A stretch of 64,000 nt of DNA from Siphonodentalium dalli (lineage: Eukaryota > Mollusca > Scaphopoda > Gadilida > Siphonodentaliidae): assembly GCA_032622095.1 (NCBI GenBank), contig CP136069.1, forward strand, positions 189,339,122 to 189,403,121, given 5' to 3'. Each line of letters opens with the position of its first letter. The first letter of the stretch is position 1. Below the pieces are notes generated by a model. That model was not told the origin of the DNA, did no database searches, and was given only the letters and a program-made list of their open reading frames with translations. The translations under genes were made by a program, and so were the position numbers. This document shows positions 11,766 to 22,036 of this stretch, in pieces.

Positions 11766-12134
11766 ATTCTATATAGAATCTGCGCAATTATTAAGAGACG
11801 ACAAAAACAATAGATTTTCTAAATGAAATTAATTATTAAATTTCACCAAATCAAGACTATAGTTAAGTCTCCTCTCATGATCTTCAGATATGATATCATG
11901 GATATATGAGCTGCACATTTGAAAGAAAAAATATCTTCTTCTTGGTACCTGAAAACAGTCAAAATTTTAAATATTGTTTATGACGTAAAGTAAATGAGGT
12001 TATGATGTCCAATGGGTCGATGGTTATTAAGTATTGTGTCACAATAATCGCTTGTACCAAATTTCACAAAGAAATTCCTGACAGAGCTTGAGAAAATCCA
12101 TTTTGAAATAACAGGAAATTTTGGTTAAACGTGC

Positions 12135-12400
12135 GTCTGACCCTTAATGTCGAAATCACAACAAAATCGACAACGCAAACATCGACGACGATGCAGAAGA
12201 GCCAGCGGTCCAGCAAAGCATTGATCCGACATGGAACAAGCCCTCACCGTGTATTATGACGACGCCAGATATAGCGTATATCATTGCACATGTTTAAATA
12301 TTATTCAATAAAGAATCGAGAACAAAATATATACTCCACGAAACTAGGTTTGGCTTGGGAAATTCCAGTGCAAAAAATAGCGCAACACAAGAGGAAGTCT
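12135..12400 (+). repeat. Dispersed repeat copy B
   Basis: Diverged partner of 10,660-10,955, sharing the AAGAATCGAGAACAAAATAT and TAGGTTTGGCTTGGGAAATT blocks. Small deletions separate the two copies. Confidence 0.7.
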
Positions 12401-12813
12401 GAGGGATTTTTTCCAATTAAACTTATTAAAACTAATAATTATGGTTTTGTATTAACTTAACTTTTTAACAGACTCAAATTTGATAACTGATATATATTGC
12501 ATCTCAATACTCTACTTAAAAGAAGAATGCGTCGACACATTGGTAAAAGAGCGACAATGGCGAAACGCAAAACTGATCCGACGAGTTGCCGATCATATCG
12601 ACACTATAGACAATATTGATGGCAACAAAGCTGCCATATTAACAAAAACAAACACGGCGAAAACATGTTGAAACAAAACTGCGAAAATGACGATATACTG
12701 ATGAAAACGTTATGGAATGCGATAATGACAAATAACTGTTATAATGACGTCACGTTTACGCATTTTTCGCATAATTGTGCGAAAATCATTTTCATATTCC
12801 CCCTAATAAATAG

Positions 12814-13560
12814 CATCTATCGCACAACATAAATTTATTCATTACAGCGAAGCGGCTGTTTCTCTGTACATCTGTAAACCAATTAATCCACACACGTGAG
12901 AAGGCTTCTGTGTACACTGCCAAACCTGGCGAATTATCACGGGCCCGTTCGATTATACTCGGAGCGAGCAATTGTCGGGCACTCCCGGTAACTGATCCTG
13001 ACATGATGGTCGTACAGGCGTCAGGGGCAAAGTTCACTGACATTGATATGCTTATTGACGAAGCGTATAAGCATAACACCGTACAGCCGGGTACTGTGGA
13101 GTCGGTGACGGTTCACTTGGGAACCAACGACCTGCCTTATTACAACATGCGAATCAGCAGAATAACTGTGAACATTATGAACTGCGTCGACAAGTTGAAA
13201 AATAATTTTCCAGAAGCTAAATTTAGCTTATGCAGCATACCACCCAGGAAAGGTAGAGGGACGAAAATTCAAGATTACAACAAGGCAGCAGCGGAAGTGA
13301 ACACATTCATGGGTGAACTTTGTGTAAGCCGTGCAGAACTATGTTTCATCGACAATGACACCATCTTTAAGAACTCAGATACAGGAAATGTTGTACGGCC
13401 GTTATTCGATGGAAAGGACACTTCCGGCGTTCACCTGAGCCCTGAGGGGAAGGGAGAACTGACTAAGAGGCTGACGGAAACGGTTGCATCAGAACGCAAG
13501 CGGAGACATCTCAGTGATAGAGACTCTCCTGAGAAAAAAACACTCAAATACGACGAATGA
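12814..13560 (+). CDS. LINE ORF1, SGNH-hydrolase (esterase) domain
   Basis: Probable ORF1 partner protein of the LINE, with an SGNH/GDSL hydrolase fold as known for CR1-type ORF1 proteins, where lipid or membrane association has been proposed. Visible blocks are ILGASNCRAL near 12,955-12,985 (nucleophile block, Ser in GASN), LGTNDL near 13,117-13,134 (oxyanion block) and DTSGVHLSPEG near 13,417-13,449 (catalytic Asp/His block). All blocks needed for catalysis appear present. The tail is basic (RKRRH near 13,497), suggesting nucleic-acid contact. No ATG lies in frame before the domain: the frame is open from 12,814 and a GTG occurs at 12,910, so the true start is missing or mutated. It ends at TGA 13,558. 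ORF1 zinc-knuckle or PHD domains found in some relatives are not seen. Confidence 0.85.
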   Translation, partial: HLSHNINLFITAKRLFLCTSVNQLIHTREKASVYTAKPGELSRARSIILGASNCRALPVTDPDMMVVQASGAKFTDIDMLIDEAYKHNTVQPGTVESVTVHLGTNDLPYYNMRISRITVNIMNCVDKLKNNFPEAKFSLCSIPPRKGRGTKIQDYNKAAAEVNTFMGELCVSRAELCFIDNDTIFKNSDTGNVVRPLFDGKDTSGVHLSPEGKGELTKRLTETVASERKRRHLSDRDSPEKKTLKYDE

Positions 13561-13668
13561 TATGAATATGTCCACCCTTATATATCATATTTAAAAAATG
13601 ATAATTGTCTTTCTGTACAAAAAAATACGAACTTACAGTCGTCAAATGATTATATTACGCACAACAGT

Positions 13669-16600
13669 ATGTGTAAGCCAAAGATATTTTGTGCCACTTC
13701 TAGTTCGATAAGTGACAAAACGCTTAATGAAAATGGAGAGATAGTTGTGCCATTCTATGATTATATCATGCACGATCCATTTTATCTTAAAGGAACGATC
13801 AGTAATAATGTTTCTCCAATCAGTATGGCGATGCCAATATTTAGCATCAATGGTGTCTCAAAACCAGGCCCTGGTTTTGAGACAACTTTGAGGCTAAATG
13901 ACCCCTGTACCTTGGAACACGGACTTGAAAGCCTCGCTTTCGAGATTTGTCTTCCAGCTGATACATTCTGTAAATCGAATATGGCCCTATGCAATGAGTG
14001 CGATATGTATTGTGACAATTTATGTTCTATTGATAATCATAACACCATTATTCACCGGTCACCAACTGATTGTGATCTATTGGATAAGTATACTCACTTT
14101 GTTGATGACAACCACAATTATGCTGAATGTGATTACCATAATGAGTTGAAAGAATTGTTTGTCAACCAAAGCGACGACATTGGTCAATATAACAGTGAAT
14201 CTTTAGACTGTGATCATATATTTACACACGATGTGATCGCTGAGGTAAATCCCGACGTTGGTGTCAATGTATGTAACACTATCACACATGATAACTGTAA
14301 CGATAATATGCAAGCAAAATTAAGAATTTTATCTCTGAATGTTTGTGGATTAGAAAAACGACTTGAGTATCCTGATTTTATCAAAATGTTAGATGGTTAT
14401 GATCTCATTTGCTTATCAGAAACTAAAGCTTTTGCTGAAGATGAACTCACAATTCCGAACTTTGACATACGAGGTTCAAAAGGTAGACATATCGGATCTG
14501 GCAAGCGATGTGGAGGAATTGTTATTGCTACTAAGTCGTCGCTTACAGCAAGGTGTGATATAACAGTAATTGATTCTGAATGTAATTGTGTTGTTTGGGT
14601 GCGATTAACATTTAATGAGCAGCCACACACCCTGCTTATTGGATCTGTGTATATACCGCCATCAGGGACGCGATATGCTGACGATGATTGGTCAGATCGG
14701 TTAGAGAGGGAAGTTCGTAGAGTGAGGCTTGACTCCGACGCGATTTTGATCAGTGGCGATTTCAATGCGCGCACAAAAAATTTGAATGATGTTTTCCAGA
14801 ATGACGACACAAACGACGCGCGTCGCTCGCTCGAGTGTATGAATATAGACGGACTTTTAGATTACATTCTTGATTCATCCACACAGAACTTACATGTGAA
14901 TATCCCTTCTAGATATTCACAAGACACAGGCAAACCAAACAGTTATGGTTATAAATTAGTTAATTTGTGTGGGAGCATTAATGCATATATATTGAATGGA
15001 AGATTTGGGGAAGATAACGGTATCGGTAGGTTGACTTGCAACGATCGCAGTCTCATTGATTATTTCATTGGATCCAGGAATTTATTTCCAATTATTTCAA
15101 ATCTCAGAGTCAACGACTTCTCGCCTTTAAACTCTGATATACACAGCTCTCTCAGCTTAGAACTCGTGATACGTAATAATGACACTGCGCCTAATGACGA
15201 TAGTTTTATATGCAACTTGGCACCGACTGCGAAAAAACCGAGAAAATGGATCCCAGAAAAGGGGAATGAGTTTGCAGAAAATATCGACAAGATAGCATTA
15301 GAAGAGATAACACACGAATTGTCGGTGTTAGACACCGGCAAAAACGTTAACACCATATGCGTTGGAATTGCTAACCTTTTAACATGTGCTGCTATTGACA
15401 CTTTCGGTGAAGCCAAATCTAATATGAATTATGATAGTGGGAAATCTACAAACAAACGTTGGTTTGATAGCGAATGTAAGCGTTCGCGCAAGACGTTTCA
15501 TGTGGCAAAACGAATATACCGGAAGTGTAAAAGTTTAGAAAACAAAAAGGCAGTAAGAGAAACTGGTGAACTATTTAGAAAAACAATGGATTCCAAAATA
15601 AAAGCGGAAAGAAACAAAATGGTCGACGAACTAAAGCATCTTAGCCGAACATCCAGTAGGGATTTTTGGAAAACTTTAGAGAAATTTTCAAATTCTAATA
15701 GGAACAAAGCCCTCGACTGTAAAGTGTCATTGGATGAACTCCATGCCCATTTTAAATCAGTCAATTCGGCTAACGGTCTCGGCGATAACATTGAAGCACA
15801 AATAACTAGTATATATGAAGAATCTTTCTATAGTCCCTTAAATGACCCAATAACCGAAGAAGAGATTAAATCTGCAATAGGAAGTTTAAAGGCAAATAAG
15901 TCTCCAGGAATTGATCTTATTACTAACGAATATATTAAAGCATCGATTAATATTATGACACCTTTGTATTGTAAATTATTCAATTTTATTCTCAATACCG
16001 GATCATTCCCAGAAGATTGGGCAATAGGTATGATCAAACCAATCTATAAAAAATCTGGTGATCCTGGAAACCCTGACTCGTATAGAGGGATAACATTATT
16101 GAGCTGTATTGCAAAATTATTCACTGCTATTCTGAACAAAAGATTAATGAATTTTGCCGAAACCGAACACCTGATAAGTGAATACCAAATTGGTTTTCGA
16201 AAAAAACACTCAACGCTCGATAATGTCTTCATTTTACAAAATATAATTGAGACTTATTTATCCAGTGGAAAGAGGCTTTATTGCACGTTTGTGGATTTTA
16301 GAAAAGCATTTGATACTGTCTGGAGGGATGGACTCTGGATTAAATTATTAGAAAAAGATATTAATGGTCGAATATTTAATGTTATCAAAAGCATGTATAG
16401 TAAGATAAAAACTTGTGTCAAAAACAGTGAAGGGTTGTCCGATTTTTTCGTGAGCAATATAGGCTTATTTCAAGGAGAATTAATGTCACCTCTCCTTTTT
16501 TCACTATATGTTAATGATATAAATGATTTTTTAAATGATTGTGTTATTGATGGATTGAATCAACTTGATGAACTATTTTTTTCAAAACTTGGAGTATATG

Positions 16601-17790
16601 TAAAAATGTTATGTATATTGTATGCTGATGATACGATTCTAATGTCCGAGAGTGAACACGGCATGCAACGTGCACTCCAGTCTTTCGCCGATTATGCCGA
16701 TGCTTGGAAACTTGAAGTAAACACTAAGAAAACTAAAGTAGTTATCTTCTGCAAAAAAATGCAGAAACAACTCCCAAAGTTCAAATATAAAGATTTTATA
16801 TTAGATATAGCCAAAGAATTCACATATTTGGGAGTGAATTTATTTTATAACGGAAGATTCTGCCGAGCAATAAAGGCGAACCGTAACCTAGCATTAAGAG
16901 CGATGTATGCACTTCTTAATAAAGTAAGATCGTTGAATCTACCCGTAGACTTAATGTTAACACTGTTTGATTATAAGATAGCCCCGATTCTATTATACGG
17001 GAGTGAAGTGTGGTGTTTTGAACCGACTAAGGATATAGAATATGTCCATTTAAAATTCTGTAAAATCTTGTTAAACATGAAAGCAAGTACCCCGAACTAC
17101 ATGGTGTGTGGAGAATTGGGAAGACACCCTCTTGAAATTGAGATTAAAAGTCGAGCAATATCGTATTGGTCGAGGCTTGTCTCCGAGCACGGTTCAACCC
17201 TCGCCAAGAAATTATACAAATTAGCTCGCGCTGTATCTGACTCTTCGGATTCAGGCATGAAATGGGTGGAATATATCCAATCATGCCTTGAAGAATCCAG
17301 TCTAATCGACAAGTGGGAAGACAACTCACCCTTGTCCAAGGGGAATATCAGAGAATTGAAACAACGACTAATAACACAATTTGAGTCTGAATGGAGGCAT
17401 GATATCAGTTCATCGTCCAAGGGAAATCTGTATAAAGCGATAAAGCCAGATTTGAAAATTAGTGGTTATCTACTGAAATTACCCCGACATCTAGTTGAAT
17501 ACTTAGTCAAAATAAGAACATCAAATCATCGTCTGGCAATTGAGAGTGGTCGTTGGAAAGACATCTCGCGGGAAAAGAGAACCTGCTCTGCGTGTGGAGA
17601 GGCTCTCGGGGATGAATACCACTTGATCATTGTGTGTAAAAAATTTGAAGAGATCAGAAAGAAATTCATCCCTCAATATTACTGGGAATTTCCTAATCTT
17701 GACAAATTCCATGCTCTTTTATCCATTGACAATATTGCCATCCTGCGGAGGGTTAGTATATTTGTGAAAACAGCTCTGCGAGATATATGA
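13669..17790 (+). CDS. LINE ORF2, endonuclease and reverse transcriptase, full length
   Basis: A 1373-residue uninterrupted frame. Residues 1-214 form an acidic Cys/Asp/His-rich extension of unknown function, including CNECDMYCDNLC. The apurinic-type endonuclease spans about 215-500: LRILSLNVCGL, SETKAF, GSVYIPPSG, GDFNAR (about 363) and SDIHSSL (about 489). Reverse transcriptase motifs follow: SPGIDLI, DSYRGITLLS (about 803), TFVDFRKAFDTVW (about 873), FQGELMSPLLF and YADD at 985 (16,621-16,632). A C-x2-C-x8-H-x4-C motif at about 1306 is the usual C-terminal zinc-binding segment. The catalytic residues look intact. The ATG at 13,669 gives the longest frame, but whether translation reinitiates after ORF1 or begins further inside is unknown. 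Clade assignment to the CR1/L2 group is an inference from the ORF1 type. Confidence 0.95.
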   Translation: MCKPKIFCATSSSISDKTLNENGEIVVPFYDYIMHDPFYLKGTISNNVSPISMAMPIFSINGVSKPGPGFETTLRLNDPCTLEHGLESLAFEICLPADTFCKSNMALCNECDMYCDNLCSIDNHNTIIHRSPTDCDLLDKYTHFVDDNHNYAECDYHNELKELFVNQSDDIGQYNSESLDCDHIFTHDVIAEVNPDVGVNVCNTITHDNCNDNMQAKLRILSLNVCGLEKRLEYPDFIKMLDGYDLICLSETKAFAEDELTIPNFDIRGSKGRHIGSGKRCGGIVIATKSSLTARCDITVIDSECNCVVWVRLTFNEQPHTLLIGSVYIPPSGTRYADDDWSDRLEREVRRVRLDSDAILISGDFNARTKNLNDVFQNDDTNDARRSLECMNIDGLLDYILDSSTQNLHVNIPSRYSQDTGKPNSYGYKLVNLCGSINAYILNGRFGEDNGIGRLTCNDRSLIDYFIGSRNLFPIISNLRVNDFSPLNSDIHSSLSLELVIRNNDTAPNDDSFICNLAPTAKKPRKWIPEKGNEFAENIDKIALEEITHELSVLDTGKNVNTICVGIANLLTCAAIDTFGEAKSNMNYDSGKSTNKRWFDSECKRSRKTFHVAKRIYRKCKSLENKKAVRETGELFRKTMDSKIKAERNKMVDELKHLSRTSSRDFWKTLEKFSNSNRNKALDCKVSLDELHAHFKSVNSANGLGDNIEAQITSIYEESFYSPLNDPITEEEIKSAIGSLKANKSPGIDLITNEYIKASINIMTPLYCKLFNFILNTGSFPEDWAIGMIKPIYKKSGDPGNPDSYRGITLLSCIAKLFTAILNKRLMNFAETEHLISEYQIGFRKKHSTLDNVFILQNIIETYLSSGKRLYCTFVDFRKAFDTVWRDGLWIKLLEKDINGRIFNVIKSMYSKIKTCVKNSEGLSDFFVSNIGLFQGELMSPLLFSLYVNDINDFLNDCVIDGLNQLDELFFSKLGVYVKMLCILYADDTILMSESEHGMQRALQSFADYADAWKLEVNTKKTKVVIFCKKMQKQLPKFKYKDFILDIAKEFTYLGVNLFYNGRFCRAIKANRNLALRAMYALLNKVRSLNLPVDLMLTLFDYKIAPILLYGSEVWCFEPTKDIEYVHLKFCKILLNMKASTPNYMVCGELGRHPLEIEIKSRAISYWSRLVSEHGSTLAKKLYKLARAVSDSSDSGMKWVEYIQSCLEESSLIDKWEDNSPLSKGNIRELKQRLITQFESEWRHDISSSSKGNLYKAIKPDLKISGYLLKLPRHLVEYLVKIRTSNHRLAIESGRWKDISREKRTCSACGEALGDEYHLIIVCKKFEEIRKKFIPQYYWEFPNLDKFHALLSIDNIAILRRVSIFVKTALRDI
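13855..13883. repeat. 29 bp perfect palindrome inside ORF2
   Basis: GTCTCAAAACCAGG, one base, then its exact reverse complement. It encodes a PGPGFET-containing stretch of the ORF2 N-terminal extension and would form a strong hairpin in element RNA. Confidence 0.95.
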
Positions 17791-18225
17791 TATAAGCCAT
17801 CACCACTCGAAATTATAGAGAAGAATTATGCCAAAATCATTGTGCAAGGCACAGTTTCACATATTACATATCAATGAACAGACAACAATGAAGTTTCATC
17901 TCATTATATTGTAATAGTGTAATTTAATATATCTATATTATCTATATTGTGCATTTAGGAATGTGTATTAATGCGTTTTACATGTCAAGGACTATATAGA
18001 TATACTATTGCAAAGTATTTATACATTTGACAACATGAAAGTCTTATATAAAAGGAAAATTGAACTATTAAAAGCAACTGCATGTCTAAAACAGATATAT
18101 ACAACATCTTTCACGAATTAGGATTAACTATAAATAACTGCAGTTTAATTAAATTCCACATGGTTATAGTAATCTTACGTAGTAAGTGTGTGGACTTGAC
18201 ATGTAAATATATGTATATATATGTT
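17791..18225. other. Probable LINE 3' UTR, AT-rich
   Basis: Non-coding sequence after the ORF2 stop with no recognisable motif. The LINE end cannot be placed by sequence alone. Confidence 0.4.
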
Positions 18226-18254
18226 ATCATCATCATCATCATCACCATCATCAT
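18226..18254 (+). repeat. (ATC)n microsatellite
   Basis: About nine ATC units with one ACC interruption. Such short repeats often form LINE tails, but no target-site duplication was found to confirm this. Confidence 0.85.
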
Positions 18255-18497
18255 ACTGTTTACTAATATTCTTGTTCTGTGCGAATACGCAGCATGATAC
18301 CTAATAAACAACAAGACTAAATGAAAAAAAAACTACCGTACCTTCGACATCAATGTTTAGAATTGACATGTGTCTATGAATTATGCTAGCATATAACACA
18401 TATTATATAGGTTTAAAACGACTGAGTGGACTACTTCGCTTTCATTTCGATATGGCTACATGTGGTGGAACGTTTATTGTCGCACTGAACACAAACG

Positions 18498-18659
18498 CTC
18501 TCTGTCTGTCTGTCTGTCTCTCTCTCTGTCTCTCTCTCTCTTTCTTTCTCTCTCTCTCTCACTATCTATATCTCTCTTTCTCTCTCTCTTTCTCTCTCTC
18601 CCACTCCCCCTTTCTCTCGCTCTCTCTCTCTTTCTCTCTTTCTCACCCACCCCTCTCTC

Positions 18660-18690
<31 letters not shown>

Positions 18691-18774
18691 CACTCTCTTT
18701 CTCTCTCTCTTTTTCTCTCTTTCTCACTCTCTCTCTCACTCTCTCTCTCACTCTCTTTCTCTCTTTCTCTCTCT
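18498..18774 (+). repeat. Polypyrimidine (CT)n-rich tract
   Basis: About 275 bases of almost pure C and T on the plus strand, mostly CTCT with TTTCTC and CCC interruptions. Long Ser/Leu reading frames here and the Arg/Glu frame opposite are artefacts of the composition. Confidence 0.97.
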
Positions 18775-19206
18775 AGCCGTATATATGGGTCTGGTCTAAT
18801 AGGAAGTTCTCATCAATAGGATAACACCAAGTTAAATACCCATCAAATCTTTAATGTCGTACTCGCTTTCGGCTATACAGCCTTAGTAGGGTACATGAAT
18901 GAACAATCATTTGAAAATACACATTGATATACAGACATTATGTATATTAATTGCGCCGAGAGTATTTTTTATCCGAACTTGTGAAGTGTTATATATGTAC
19001 ATGAATCTGTACATGAATCTGTTCCCTCACATAACATATGATCGAACCACATCACGGGTAGTTCGTGTACGACGTATGGGTACATTATATATGCAAGTAT
19101 TGTCTCAATGGAAAAACGCCAATAGTTAAGTACGAAATATTCTTGACGCCTACTGCTTCTCCAGTTCGAGAACAGAGGGACATTAATATTTAAAATAGTG
19201 CGATTC

Positions 19207-20298
19207 CCTACTAAGCATAGTCGTCATAAGAGTAAAATCCTATACTAAGCATAGGCGCAATAAGAGTAAAATCCTACTAAGCCTAGGCGTCATAAGAGTA
19301 AAATCCTACTAAGCATAGGCGTCATAAGAGTAAAATCCTACTAAGCATAGGCGTCATAAGAGTAAAATCCTACTAAGCATAGGCGCAATAAGAGTAAAAT
19401 CCTACTAAGCATAGTCGTCATAAGAGTAAAATCCTACTAAGCATAGGCGCAATAAGAGTAAAATCCTACTAAGCATAGGCGCAATAAGAGTAAAATCCTA
19501 CTAAGCATAGGCGCAATAAGAGTAAAATCCTACTAAGCATAGGCGCAATAAGAGTAAAATCCTACTAAGCATAGGCGTCATAAGAGTAAAATCCTACTAA
19601 GCATAGGCGTCATAAGAGTAAAATCCTACTAAGCATAGTCGTCATAAGAGTAAAATCCTACTAAGCATAGGCGTCATAAGAGTAAAATCCTACTAAGCAT
19701 AGGCGTCATAAGAGTAAAATCCTACTAAGCATAGTCGTCATAAGAGTAAAATCCTACTAAGCATAGGCGTCATAAGAGTAAAATCCTACTAAGCATAGTC
19801 GTCATAAGAGTAAAGTCCTACTAAGCATAGGCGTCATAAGAGTAAAATCCTACTAAGCATAGGCGTCATAAGAGTAAAATCCTACTAAGCATAGTCGTCA
19901 TAAGAGTAAAATCCTACTAAGCATAGTCGTCATAAGAGTAAAATCCTACTAAGCATAGGCGTCATAAGAGTAAAATCCTACTAAGCATAGGCGTCATAAG
20001 AGTAAAATCCTACTAAGCATAGTCGTCATAAGAGTAAAATCCTACTAAGCATAGGCGCAATAAGGGTAAAATCCTACTAAGCATAGGCGTCATAAGAGTA
20101 AAATCCTACTAAGCATAGTCGTCATAAGAGTAAAATCCTACTAAGCATAGGCGCAATAAGGGTAAAATCCTACTAAGCATAGGCGCAATAAGGGTAAAAT
20201 CCTACTAAGCATAGGCGCAATAAGGGTAAAATCCTACTAAGCATAGTCGTCATAAGAGTAAAATCTTACTAAGCATAGGCGTCATAAGAGTCAAATCC
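19207..20298 (+). repeat. 32 bp minisatellite, 34 copies
   Basis: The unit reads AAGCATAGGCGTCATAAGAG plus TAAAATCCTACT. Three unit types differ at one spot: A (TCGTC), B (GCGTC) and C (GCGCA). The order is A C BBB C A CCCC BB A BB A B A BB AA BB A C B A CCC A B. The last four C units also carry AGGG instead of AGAG. Only the second unit has a 2 bp insertion. Units are otherwise almost identical, so the array is young. Confidence 0.97.
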
Positions 20299-20526
20299 AA
20301 TGGTTTTGATCTTGGGATACTTGTTTGTCTCTTTTTGTCATTTTAATAACATACAGTGCCATGTGTATATGTTTCGTTATAGACAGAGCATTGTCCTTCC
20401 CAGGTCGGGTTCGTCCGAACCCATCGAACCATATATAGTATGCCCATGGCCGGGGAGGTATGATTCCAGTTTCTGTGATATTAACCATCACTAGCGCTGA
20501 TCGGGTCGTTGTCGTCGTAATGTGTT

Positions 20527-20660
20527 ATACATACATGTATAAATGCACTCCATGTGCATTTATGTATACATAAACGCGTACCAGTCTCAACCGGCGCGAG
20601 ATTGAAATGTTGCCGTAAATAATTTCCGACTACTTCAATTCGAAACTATTTTACTTCAGA
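20527..20660. repeat. Hairpin plus dispersed repeat shared with 40.8 kb
   Basis: An imperfect hairpin (ACATGTATAAATGCAC against GTGCATTTATGTATAC, about 20,530-20,573) precedes a block GGCGCGAGATTGAAA...CTACTTCAATT. The latter matches GGCGCGAGAATGAAA...CTACTTCAATT at 40,848-40,905. The two copies are diverged. Confidence 0.65.
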
Positions 20661-21606
20661 AGTTCTGATAAAGGCATCAATTTCTTTTAAGGATAAAATT
20701 GACCATTGGTCACATATTGATCTCAGTATTAAACTGCATGGGCCGACAGAACTGCGTGCATGGTTGTTTGATCGATGAACAGAAAAACACGAACTTACAA
20801 ATATGACCAACACGTGTGCAGTTTTGTAGACAACACTACGACAATGACCCCTGTCACGTGATATAACGTAAGACTTGTGTACATGTATATATATATAGGA
20901 ATGCACACGGTGTACATCTATATGTATAAAACGTTGTGACAACGGCCCCATTAGCTCACTGGCAATGTGGCATCATAATTTGGAATTTGCTTCCAAAACA
21001 CGTATAACTATAAAGTTGTTATATCAAAGCAACCACATTGGAATTATTTGCTGTTCTTCTCCGCTGTTCAACTAACGTGTTTTAGCTACACGCTGTAGAA
21101 AAGGGACGTTTTATCCTGTTTGATGATATCTATAATATATACTGTGAAATACATTATCAAAAACGGATATTATCTAAGAAAAATATAAGCTACGTTATTG
21201 GCCTTACATGTATACGATTCTAAATAAGAACGTAATGCACAAGGTTCCAAGGTTTTGAACGTCTAACTTCTGACTTCAGGCGATGTCAGCTTCCCAAACG
21301 GCATATGGGGTATTATATATGTGATAAATATGTGATAAAAATGGATCGGGCGTCGGAGTCAATCGGAATATTGTAGATACCTAACTGTGACTGGCGTTTG
21401 AAGATAGGGGTTCTCTATCTAATCATGTCTATTGTGATATATTTGTGGTAACCTTCGGGAAAAGGAGACATCTTGGTCGAAAAATTTGTCTTATTAAAGC
21501 TTTATTATATAAAACAAGAACTTCACTGGGGCATGGCTATATATATAAATACATCTGTTTCTTCACTGTACAATTGTTATTAGATAAGGTTAATTCTAAG
21601 TTGAAA
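20661..21606. other. AT-rich sequence, no feature recognised
   Basis: A short tRNA box-A-like stretch (TTAGCTCACTGG near 20,951) has no matching box B or cloverleaf. No coding sequence is supported. Confidence 0.4.
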
Positions 21607-22036
21607 AAGGGCCATAATCCATTTAAAAATAATTGGGCGGAACCCATATTTCAACTTGGCCTGTATTTTAGCTGAGAAGCACATATACATGTATGGTCAA
21701 GATCAAACAATCCGAACTGGAGTTATCGGTCGGAATACAAAATGTTATTAATAGTGTAGATTGTAAGACGAAAAAATGGGCGTAACTCATGTACAAGTAA
21801 TTACATAGACACCCATATTTGAACTTAGACTGTATTTGTTTGCTGAGAAACACACTGTGCGTGGTTCAGATCAAATAATCCAAACTGGAGTTATCAGTCA
21901 TAAACCAAAATGTTTTCAAATCGGGTGAATTTTAAATCGCAAAAGGGCAGTTAATCGTGTACAAATTATTGGACAGAACACATATTTTGAACTTGGCCTG
22001 TACGTATTTTTGGCTGAGAAACACACATATATGTAC
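21607..22036 (+). repeat. ~170 bp diverged tandem repeat, about 2.6 copies
   Basis: Units starting near 21,607, 21,771 and 21,942 share an A-run with a GGGC block, CCCATATTT.AACTT, CTGTATTT..GCTGAGAA.CACA, AGATCAAA.AATCC and AACTGGAGTTATC. The copies are about 75-80% alike. A GGACGGACGG motif follows at about 22,073-22,097. Confidence 0.8.

Larger units (their letters stand above)
12814..17790 (+). mobile_element. CR1-like LINE, two ORFs, 5' end incomplete
   Basis: An esterase-type ORF1 is followed 108 bp later by a full-length endonuclease/reverse transcriptase ORF2, both on the plus strand. The ORF1 frame opens at 12,814 after a TAG with no ATG before the conserved domain, which fits 5' truncation or a decayed 5' end. 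The 3' UTR probably continues beyond 17,790; an (ATC)n run at 18,226 is one possible tail. An SGNH ORF1 with an apurinic-type endonuclease ORF2 is known from CR1-group LINEs. Confidence 0.85.

Noticed and set aside
18500-18775. Long Ser/Leu and Arg/Glu reading frames
   Set aside because: They are translations of a CT-rich simple repeat and have no coding character.
19207-20298. CRISPR array
   Set aside because: Regular 32 bp units without unique spacers; head-to-tail minisatellite in eukaryotic DNA. The same applies to 55,109-56,254.
20949-21010. Possible tRNA or SINE head from TTAGCTCACTGG
   Set aside because: A box-A-like match only. No box B follows at the right distance.
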